This document shows positions 1 through 5,120 of a stretch of 20,388 nt of DNA, one piece after another; positions within the stretch are counted from its first letter, which is position 1, and every line of letters starts with the position of its first letter. The position numbers and the translations under genes are program-made. Origin of the DNA: Oscillospiraceae bacterium (GTDB lineage: Bacteria > Bacillota_A > Clostridia > Oscillospirales > WRJC01); the NCBI GenBank assembly GCA_009785015.1, contig WQXD01000036.1, forward strand, positions 1-20,388, written 5' to 3'. The notes beneath the pieces are model-generated. The model was given only the letters and a program-made list of their open reading frames with translations, had not been told where the DNA came from and ran no database searches.

Positions 1-618
1 TACTTTTTCGGGTGCGGAAATAGTTGTGTGGTAGGCTAAATAACACTGTAATGCGTCTGAATCAAACGATTTTATTCCGTCGAGTATGGCATTGTAAACC
101 GTCATCGCGTTGTCGGACGGAGTATGTCCTTTTTCTTCTTTTAGTTCCCTGCATTTCGAGCAGTAGCAGTCGCAGTCCGTATCGTCCAGCCATAGATGAT
201 GCCTTTTGGTAGTAGGATTAAAAATTTCCGCGGCTTTTCTCGCCCTTTCCGAAATATATTCGAGAGGTTCGGAGTTGGAATGACAGAAATGATAGTCGTT
301 TACTCTTTCGCCCTTGGCGTTCATTCTGAACCATTCGGGTTCTCTGCCGAACATATCTCTCGGCAGAAGCCATGAAAGCGCGTGTATTTCGTATTCGATA
401 TCTACGCCTTTGTCTGTCAGAATCCCCAAAAGTCGCCGAGTTTCCGGTTCTTTTATCCATTCGGCGGCGGCGTAAACCGACCTTCCGCCGTTCACCCCTC
501 CCTCGGGGTGGATTCCGAGAAGGTTCAAATCGGTCGATAAGAGCCGCTCGATCCAATAATTTGTCAATTCATCCGGATGAATGATAAGTCCTTTGTGTTT
601 TATCATAATTATGTTCAC
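1..618 (-). CDS. DUF4838-like carbohydrate-associated protein, 5' part (runs off the window)
   Basis: The minus strand is open from 618 to the window edge (206 codons, no stop), so only the N-terminal part is visible. Reading starts at GTG 618, five bases after AGGAG; an in-frame ATG lies at 606. The protein opens with GLIIHPDELTNYWIERLL and soon has LNLLGIHPEGG, then HALSWLLPRDMFGREPEWF, a HFCHSN segment and WLDDTDCDCYCSKC. These resemble the TIM-barrel-like part of DUF4838 proteins found in polysaccharide-utilisation loci; recognition is from memory of family motifs. There is no signal peptide, so it is probably cytoplasmic, and it begins directly with the barrel-like part. It has its own promoter (TTGAAA/TATAAT) that overlaps a divergent one. 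The biochemical role of DUF4838 is not established, and the catalytic end lies outside the window. Confidence 0.6.
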   Translation of the reverse strand, partial: MNIIMIKHKGLIIHPDELTNYWIERLLSTDLNLLGIHPEGGVNGGRSVYAAAEWIKEPETRRLLGILTDKGVDIEYEIHALSWLLPRDMFGREPEWFRMNAKGERVNDYHFCHSNSEPLEYISERARKAAEIFNPTTKRHHLWLDDTDCDCYCSKCRELKEEKGHTPSDNAMTVYNAILDGIKSFDSDALQCYLAYHTTISAPEKV

Positions 619-625
619 CAATGCT

Positions 626-680
626 CCTGAAAACTTTACAAATTTATCATTGAAGTTTTATTTCACTTATGCTATTATAT
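626..680 (+). repeat. Promoter-bearing repeat, copy 1
   Basis: The first 34 bases (626-659) are identical to 4540-4573. After eight diverged bases, the next 13 positions (668-680) match again with one difference. The identical block holds a 7-bp inverted repeat, AAAACTT (630-636) and AAGTTTT (653-659), with a 16-base gap. The right arm overlaps the -35 hexamer, so the block may be an operator. It sits between the divergent DUF4838-like and Uma2-like genes. Confidence 0.8.
650..678 (+). promoter_or_regulatory. Promoter for the Uma2-like gene
   Basis: TTGAAG (650-655) and TATTAT (673-678) are separated by 17 bp, a sigma-A-type layout about 85 bases before the ATG at 764. Hexamers and spacing are kept in the second copy of the repeat, which supports function. 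Confidence 0.6.
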
Positions 681-702
681 GGTCAGTCAGTTTTATTTTC
701 AA
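674..702 (-). promoter_or_regulatory. Promoter for the DUF4838-like gene
   Basis: On the minus strand TTGAAA (702-697) lies 17 bp before TATAAT (679-674). Its -10 shares bases with the -10 of the plus-strand promoter, so the two divergent promoters overlap and should exclude each other. Confidence 0.5.
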
Positions 703-763
703 CGCTGTTGCGCAAATGGCGCGGGAAGTATCGAAATTTATATAATATTCGGAGATTGAAAAA

Positions 764-1309
764 ATGGATATATATATGCAAATGTCAACAACAAGGAGAC
801 ATAATAAAATTCTTAATGAGTTTGTTTCAAGAAGAGAAAATTTAAATAAAGCAGAGAATATAGATATATTTACATCAGATTGCGCTTTAGCGCATTGGGG
901 TTCAAAAAGAAAATCAAACGATATTTGTAAATTAGTAGATATTAACCTAATAGAAGATAGAGAATATTTCAAAAAAAGGACAATAAATCAACTTGAATAT
1001 GTTCAGCCGGATTATATGCTTTTTAAAAATAATATATCATTGGTAAACGACTTTGAAACGATAACAGCCGGATTTCCGGATTTAGTTATAGAAATATGGT
1101 CTGACAGTAATTCAGAAGCGGAAAAAGAATTTAAATTCAATTTATATTCAAGCGGTTCGACTTGTGAACATTGGTATATAACGCAGGACTCCAATAAAGT
1201 AGAGTGTTTTTTAGGACAAGATCAATTACAAGAACAAAATTTAACAAATATATTGGCAACTAACGATGGTATAAAATTTGATTTGCGCCGAATTGCCATA
1301 AAGTCGTAG
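764..1309 (+). CDS. Uma2 (DUF820)-like endonuclease-fold protein
   Basis: The protein has 181 residues, close to the usual size of the Uma2 family, which has a restriction-endonuclease-like PD-(D/E)xK fold. The family core is visible: QPDYMLF at 81-87, then GFPDLVIEIWS at 103-113 (D106, E110), K124, LYSSG and EHWYIT at 135-140. The N-terminal part that normally carries YELIDGE-type residues is poorly conserved. GGAG at 751-754, nine bases ahead, supports the ATG at 764. The gene is distinctly richer in A and T than genes further right, which suggests separate acquisition. The biological role of Uma2 proteins is unknown; they are abundant in cyanobacteria and scattered elsewhere. It converges on the next gene with 18 bases between. 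Confidence 0.7.
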   Translation: MDIYMQMSTTRRHNKILNEFVSRRENLNKAENIDIFTSDCALAHWGSKRKSNDICKLVDINLIEDREYFKKRTINQLEYVQPDYMLFKNNISLVNDFETITAGFPDLVIEIWSDSNSEAEKEFKFNLYSSGSTCEHWYITQDSNKVECFLGQDQLQEQNLTNILATNDGIKFDLRRIAIKS

Positions 1310-1327
1310 CGAAACAAAGGCAAAATA

Positions 1328-1837
1328 TTATGATATGCAAAGTCTGAAAAAGTAAATAACCAATACAACAATCGAAGCAGCCGCGCTCGCCGCCATATCC
1401 CATATGTCGAACGGCGAATCCAGAAAAAAATGATGTATACCCTCCGACAATATGAGCAGCGCGAAAATGCCTCCGACCAAAACAAGAGTATGCTTAGGTT
1501 CGAATTCCCTTTTGAAAATACGCGGGAAAAGCATAAAAGTAAAACCAATCCCCGCCCAAACAACGCCGAAGTTCGGCGCGACCCAGAGGATACGCCTAAA
1601 AACGGCGTTATCCATCAACGGCGTTTCGCGCAGGAATATAGCCGCCGACCATATAATAACGCCCGCTAAAGCTAAAATACCATAAATATTTTTCAGGTAT
1701 ATCGTGTTATTTTTCTTAATATCGCCTTCACTGTTATTTTCAAAACGCTCCTCGAAAAACAACTCCGTGCCGCATTTACTGCAAAACCGCGTAGTTTCAG
1801 TTTCGCCGTATTTCAGGCATTTAGGGCATTTTCTCAT
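1328..1837 (-). CDS. Zinc-ribbon membrane protein
   Basis: This 169-residue protein begins with a short zinc ribbon, CPKC at 4-7 and CSKC at 19-22. A charged linker follows, then four hydrophobic segments at about 47-69, 81-104, 115-137 and 143-166. This is the common zinc-ribbon-plus-membrane design of uncharacterised Bacillota proteins, and I recognise no named family. Its start is 30 bases after the stop of the 47-aa microprotein on the same strand, so the two may be co-transcribed. No strong ribosome site stands directly before the ATG. Function unknown. Confidence 0.65.
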   Translation of the reverse strand: MRKCPKCLKYGETETTRFCSKCGTELFFEERFENNSEGDIKKNNTIYLKNIYGILALAGVIIWSAAIFLRETPLMDNAVFRRILWVAPNFGVVWAGIGFTFMLFPRIFKREFEPKHTLVLVGGIFALLILSEGIHHFFLDSPFDIWDMAASAAASIVVLVIYFFRLCIS

Positions 1838-1867
1838 ATAATCACACCATTTCGTTTTTCCTTATTT

Positions 1868-2011
1868 TCATCGCTTTTTAACTTTCCACGCAATGAAGAA
1901 AACGGCAGCGCATACCAAAACTGCACCAACTATGATTATTATCCAATTAAGGGAACAAGAAGTATATATTACTGTAGGACCATCAGAACTTCCAATTATT
2001 CCAATATTCAT
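1868..2011 (-). CDS. 47-aa membrane microprotein with OadB-like GIIGxxDGPT signature
   Basis: The open frame extends up to 2098, but the likely start is ATG 2011, preceded by GAGGCGG at a suitable distance. The product opens with MNIGIIGSSDGPTVIYTS, continues with one membrane helix (about residues 22-41) and ends in WKVKKR. The motif GIIGxxDGPTxIF/Y is the hallmark of the beta subunit of Na+-translocating decarboxylases (OadB/GcdB/MmdB), where it lies in the ion-conducting membrane core. Here it stands alone on a single-helix peptide. Tiny proteins carrying this motif are often labelled decarboxylase beta subunit in Clostridia, but 47 residues cannot form the pump. It lies 83 bases after the Rpn-like gene and before the zinc-ribbon gene. 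Role unknown; a regulatory or assembly peptide is only a guess. Confidence 0.65.
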   Translation of the reverse strand: MNIGIIGSSDGPTVIYTSCSLNWIIIIVGAVLVCAAVFFIAWKVKKR

Positions 2012-2068
2012 TTTACAACCGCCTCGCATGAGATTTTTAATCGGTACGCCTTTAACTGTAAAACTCAG

Positions 2069-2084
2069 GTTTTCTGGAGAAAAC
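2069..2084 (-). other. Small hairpin after the Rpn-like gene
   Basis: GTTTTC and GAAAAC form a perfect 6-bp stem with a 4-base loop, 11 to 26 bases after the Rpn-like stop. No T-run follows, so it is a poor terminator; it may attenuate or stabilise the transcript leading into the microprotein. Confidence 0.3.
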
Positions 2085-2094
2085 ACAAACGAAA

Positions 2095-3081
2095 TCAAAA
2101 TTCAAGAAGTCCGAGTATTTCAAGGATTTCCGCGACTTTATCTTCCGTGATTTGTTCCTTTCCGGCAATCTCTGCCGGAGATAAATGCTCTGTGATAAAA
2201 AGCGATTTTATGCGTTTTATTTGGTTTGTGGCTTTTTCCATACCTTCTTCCATACCTTTTTCCATACCTTTTTCCATACCTCTTGCAATACCTTCTTCCA
2301 TGCCTTTTTCCATTCCTTCTTCCATACTCTGCCTCAACCCGTACTCTAAGACTTTTAACCGCATCATTTTTAACTCCCTCCATATACTTTCGATTTTTTC
2401 CGCACTTACTAACTTATTCGACAAAACCAAAGCCAAAGCCGATATTTTCAGCTTTTGTTCGTCACCTATCTTCGCCGCGCTTATCAAACGGATTGATTCC
2501 GTCAGCAACTCCGCAGGGCTGTACTTCGCGCTCTTGAACAACGGCAAATATATCGCCTCCAGCTCGTTCAACGGTTCTCCTGCCGAAGCTCGCGCTTGCA
2601 GTTTCGCCAATATCTCGTCCGCGTCGTAACCGCCACAGTTTATCACTACCGGCTTGAATTGCAGCATTTCGTAATCTAAGCTCTCCACGCTGTACTCGTC
2701 TTTCACGAATATCACCGTCGTGAAATCGATTCCGTATGCGCGTATCAGATCGACATGATAGTGGCAAAACCTGAATAAGTCATTTTTGCTCAGGTCCGCT
2801 TCCGATTCGAGATGCATTCCTTTTCCGTTAGATAACTTGAACGTCAGATCCGCGAATTCCGACTTGACAACTATTTCCGTGGTTTCTGTTTTCAGCGGCT
2901 CCGTTATCGTTATATCTTCCGGCAGCCCGAAAAAGTCGAGCGACTTATCTTTGAACATCGTCACCGCATCCTTGAACACCGCGTCGTAGTTCTGCCATAT
3001 ATCTTCCATTACGGACGATTTTGCGCCGGATTGCCCGGCAATCGGTTTGGTAATTCTTGCCTTTTTCCTTTTATCAGCCAT
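2095..3081 (-). CDS. Rpn-family (PD-(D/E)XK) nuclease-like protein with EKGM repeats
   Basis: The product has 328 residues from ATG 3081, which follows GGAGG (3092-3088) by six bases. A longer frame to 3168 would run through the promoter and is rejected. Residues 25-165 look like the recombination-promoting nuclease / YhgA-like PD-(D/E)XK domain: a VMEDIWQNYDAVFKDA start, D78, and HLESEAD at 90-96 as the acidic strand. The central region is helical. Residues 253-283 are a run of MEEG/MEKG tetrapeptides, common in this family and probably a helical spacer. The C-terminus has a helical segment with LSPAEIAGKEQITEDKVAEIL, typical of family members. Rpn proteins in E. coli promote RecA-independent recombination. 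The usual final catalytic Q or K is not obvious (ESE here), so activity is uncertain. Confidence 0.7.
   Translation of the reverse strand: MADKRKKARITKPIAGQSGAKSSVMEDIWQNYDAVFKDAVTMFKDKSLDFFGLPEDITITEPLKTETTEIVVKSEFADLTFKLSNGKGMHLESEADLSKNDLFRFCHYHVDLIRAYGIDFTTVIFVKDEYSVESLDYEMLQFKPVVINCGGYDADEILAKLQARASAGEPLNELEAIYLPLFKSAKYSPAELLTESIRLISAAKIGDEQKLKISALALVLSNKLVSAEKIESIWRELKMMRLKVLEYGLRQSMEEGMEKGMEEGIARGMEKGMEKGMEEGMEKATNQIKRIKSLFITEHLSPAEIAGKEQITEDKVAEILEILGLLEF
2233..2325 (-). repeat. 12-bp coding tandem repeat in the Rpn-like gene
   Basis: About seven imperfect 12-bp units encode E-(E/K)-G-M tetrapeptides (residues 253-283), with one unit changed to ARGM. Because 12 is a multiple of three, changes in unit number alter spacer length without breaking the frame. 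Confidence 0.85.
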
Positions 3082-3106
3082 TTTTTTCCTCCCCACTTTT
3101 GCCTTT

Positions 3107-3135
3107 ATTATATCATCTTTTTTTGTTTTAGTCAA
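3107..3135 (-). promoter_or_regulatory. Promoter for the Rpn-like gene
   Basis: TTGACT (3135-3130) and TATAAT (3112-3107) on the minus strand are separated by 17 bp and lie 25 bases ahead of ATG 3081. This fixes the start of the gene. Confidence 0.75.
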
Positions 3136-3166
3136 GATTTTAAAATAAGTAAATTTATATTTTTGC

Positions 3167-3190
3167 AATATGACAACTATTTGTCATATT
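3167..3190. promoter_or_regulatory. 10-bp inverted repeat between divergent genes (operator candidate)
   Basis: AATATGACAA (3167-3176) and TTGTCATATT (3181-3190) are perfect inverted arms with a 4-base gap. It lies upstream of the Rpn -35 and about 80 bases before the HTH promoter, with no T-run, so a protein-binding site is more likely than a terminator. The HTH protein encoded next door is the obvious candidate ligand, but that is inference. Confidence 0.5.
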
Positions 3191-3269
3191 AAATACAAAC
3201 GCTTCGTTAAAATAAAAATACAGGAAAACCAAAATCAAAAATAAATATGAAAAATTATGAAAAAAGGTA

Positions 3270-3298
3270 TTGACAAGAGAAAATATATGTGATATAAT
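3270..3298 (+). promoter_or_regulatory. Consensus promoter for the HTH regulator
   Basis: TTGACA (3270-3275) and TATAAT (3293-3298) match both consensus hexamers exactly with a 17-bp spacer. The leader to ATG 3375 would be about 70 bases. Confidence 0.85.
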
Positions 3299-3374
3299 GA
3301 AAACGCAGGAAAACAGAGCGCGCGATTTGTCTTTCTTGTAAACCATATCTTAACACAGAAAGAGAGGAATTTTA

Positions 3375-3836
3375 ATGGAAAAATTATTTACAGTTGAGGA
3401 CATTGCTAAAATGGCTTCAATGACTACACGCACAATACGCAATTACCTAAAAGACGGAATTTTGGAAGGGCGAAAAATCGGCGGTCAATGGCGTTTTACG
3501 GAGGAGGACATAAAAAAGTTTATGGACAGCGGCAATGTTACAAAGGATTTTACCGATAGAATCAAACAAGATGTGTTGGACTTCATTGAAGGTGTGAACA
3601 CGGATTACACCGGCGAGATACAAGTCTGCGCGATAATTGATTTGTATCAAGAAAAAGGCGTTATCGAACAAAAACGGGACAAAATCGTTTCGTTCATCAA
3701 CTCGGAAAAAGACAACGAGTTAGTCCCCGCCTATATGCGTTACCTGTACGAGTACATTGAGAACGAACAAAAGGGAAGAATTACATTGTTTGCACCGCCT
3801 AAATATATTTCCGAAGCGCTAAAATTATTAGGCTAA
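3375..3836 (+). CDS. Helix-turn-helix DNA-binding protein with unassigned C-terminal domain
   Basis: The first 50 of 153 residues are a MerR/excisionase-type winged HTH (HTH_17 style): LFTVEDIAKMASMTTRTIRNYL, then a GRKIGGQWRF wing and a capping helix. The remaining 100 residues, including VCAIIDLYQ and PAYMRYLYEYIE, form an alpha/beta domain I do not recognise and may sense a ligand or mediate dimerisation. GAGAGGA just upstream supports the ATG. It is transcribed from a perfect consensus promoter and stands alone: divergent from the Rpn-like gene and convergent with the methyltransferase gene, 13 bases between their stops. A transcription regulator is likely; target unknown. It lacks the metal- or drug-binding signatures of known MerR members. 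Confidence 0.7.
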   Translation: MEKLFTVEDIAKMASMTTRTIRNYLKDGILEGRKIGGQWRFTEEDIKKFMDSGNVTKDFTDRIKQDVLDFIEGVNTDYTGEIQVCAIIDLYQEKGVIEQKRDKIVSFINSEKDNELVPAYMRYLYEYIENEQKGRITLFAPPKYISEALKLLG

Positions 3837-3849
3837 AAGATTGTTCAGG

Positions 3850-4449
3850 TTATTTTTTCACGGCGATGATTTCAAAAACATGCCATCGTTTAACCCCGTT
3901 TATCAACGGATTGGATGATGGCCTGTCTTCGCATAACTCGTCGAAATATTCTATGTCAAAACCTTCAAACAACTTGTCTGCTTCGGATTTCGTTTTTAAC
4001 GTCATGTCATTTATGAAATTTATCCAACCGTCTTGTTCACCGAATAAATGCCCGGCAAATCTGCCGCCTGTTCTGATTGCCTTGACGATATTATTCCAAA
4101 ATGCGTTAAAAGATTCCCGTTTGCAAAAAGGAATACTATAACTGGAATAAACCAAATCAGCCTTGGGTATAGTCAAATTTTCGAAATTCGCCCGGATAAA
4201 TTCCACATCGGACAATTTATCTTTGTTTATTGCGGCCTTTATATGTTCAAATCCATCTGTCGTCGCGTCTATTGTACATACTTTCCAGCCCGAATTGATC
4301 AAATGAACCGTATCGACTCCGCTCCCGCAACCGAGTTCGACGGCGTAACCTTGAAATCCATCAAATAATTCCAATACTTTCAGGAGTATCGGACGGGGAG
4401 GCATCGTCGTCATTTTCTTTTGAAATTCGGACCAATCCCATAAAATCAT
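3850..4449 (-). CDS. Class I SAM-dependent methyltransferase
   Basis: The product has 199 residues from ATG 4449, which follows GGAGG by six bases; an upstream in-frame ATG at 4485 lacks a ribosome site. Motif I is clear as AVELGCGSGVDT (36-47), followed by the acidic ribose-binding residue in CTIDAT (D61), a DVEFIRANFENL adenine-binding segment and ADLVYSSYSIPFC as motif IV. The size and the short SYSIPFC region resemble TehB/UbiE-like small-molecule methyltransferases (Methyltransf_11/25). The substrate cannot be told. It has its own promoter and converges on the HTH gene. Confidence 0.8.
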   Translation of the reverse strand: MILWDWSEFQKKMTTMPPRPILLKVLELFDGFQGYAVELGCGSGVDTVHLINSGWKVCTIDATTDGFEHIKAAINKDKLSDVEFIRANFENLTIPKADLVYSSYSIPFCKRESFNAFWNNIVKAIRTGGRFAGHLFGEQDGWINFINDMTLKTKSEADKLFEGFDIEYFDELCEDRPSSNPLINGVKRWHVFEIIAVKK

Positions 4450-4485
4450 TTTCTTCCTCCGCAAAACATAAATTTCCGCAATCAT

Positions 4486-4514
4486 ATTATACCATGGCTT
4501 TTTGTTTTTTGCAA
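4486..4514 (-). promoter_or_regulatory. Promoter for the methyltransferase gene
   Basis: TTGCAA (4514-4509) and TATAAT (4491-4486) on the minus strand with a 17-bp spacer, 36 bases before ATG 4449. Confidence 0.65.
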
Positions 4515-4539
4515 TATGTTTTATATAAATCCCGGCGCG

Positions 4540-4594
4540 CCTGAAAACTTTACAAATTTATCATTGAAGTTTTGCGGGAGATATGATATTATAT
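4540..4594 (+). repeat. Promoter-bearing repeat, copy 2
   Basis: Bases 4540-4573 are identical to 626-659, including the 7-bp inverted arms AAAACTT/AAGTTTT, and the -10 region matches except for one base. The flanking sequence is unrelated, so this is a discrete element and not a large duplication. Confidence 0.8.
4564..4592 (+). promoter_or_regulatory. Promoter for the GNAT gene and possibly the following operon
   Basis: TTGAAG (4564-4569) and TATTAT (4587-4592) with a 17-bp spacer, the same hexamers as in copy 1. The genes from 4642 to 10314 all lie downstream on the same strand without an obvious terminator between them. Confidence 0.6.
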
Positions 4595-4641
4595 ATTGCA
4601 GTCGGGAAATTTATGTTTTTTAGCAAAGTGAGGCTTCGCAT

Positions 4642-5106
4642 ATGCAAATCAGAAAAACAACCCTTGACGACATGGATTTGCTCATAAAACTGAGAATGGA
4701 TTTTCTTTTCGAAGACGATAAGGCACAAAGTTGGCATGATTTGGAAAACATAAAAATCAAACTCCGGGAATATTTCGGCAAATGGATTCCAAACGACGGT
4801 TTTGTGGCTTTTATTGCCGAAGAAGCAAACGAAGTATATTCAACCGCGTTTCTTTCAATCGTCGAAAGACCGCCGAGAAAAGCAGATTCATCATACCTTG
4901 TCGGAACGGTTTACAATGTTTTTACTTATCCGGAATACAGAAAAAAGGGCATAGCAACCAAAGTTATGTCTGCACTTTTGGAAGAAGCAAAATTATTGAA
5001 TGTCGCCTATATAGATTTATTGGCGACGGACGCTGGAAAACCGTTATATGAAAAAATAGGCTTCGAACAAATATTAAATTATACCTCAATGCGTTTTAAA
5101 ATTTAA
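4642..5106 (+). CDS. GNAT-family N-acetyltransferase
   Basis: The 154-residue product has the GNAT layout: MQIRKTTLDDMDLLIKL at the start, a beta-strand pair around VAFIAEE, and the acetyl-CoA pyrophosphate loop as YPEYRKKGIATKVM (96-109; R100, G103, A105). ATDAGKPLYEKIGFE near the end contains the usual general-acid tyrosine (Y136). TGAGG eight bases upstream supports the ATG. It transfers an acetyl group from acetyl-CoA to an unidentified amine. The family includes antibiotic- and toxin-acetylating enzymes, but nothing points to one. The CotH gene follows after 14 bases. Confidence 0.85.
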   Translation: MQIRKTTLDDMDLLIKLRMDFLFEDDKAQSWHDLENIKIKLREYFGKWIPNDGFVAFIAEEANEVYSTAFLSIVERPPRKADSSYLVGTVYNVFTYPEYRKKGIATKVMSALLEEAKLLNVAYIDLLATDAGKPLYEKIGFEQILNYTSMRFKI

Positions 5107-5120
5107 TACGGTCAAATGCT

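Noticed and set aside
218..556. Minus-strand frame of 112 residues rich in R and G
   Set aside because: It is a shadow of the DUF4838-like gene on the same strand in another frame; the real frame is open from 618 to the edge and has family motifs.
2012..2098. N-terminal extension of the microprotein
   Set aside because: The ATG at 2098 overlaps the Rpn stop, and a proper ribosome site stands before ATG 2011, where the conserved motif starts.
2233..2325. Tandem repeat considered as a CRISPR array
   Set aside because: Units are 12 bp without spacers and encode a tetrapeptide repeat in frame.
3082..3168. N-terminal extension of the Rpn-like protein
   Set aside because: It would be translated through the -35/-10 promoter; GGAGG precedes ATG 3081.
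4450..4485. Upstream ATG for the methyltransferase
   Set aside because: No ribosome site; the GGAGG site fits ATG 4449.
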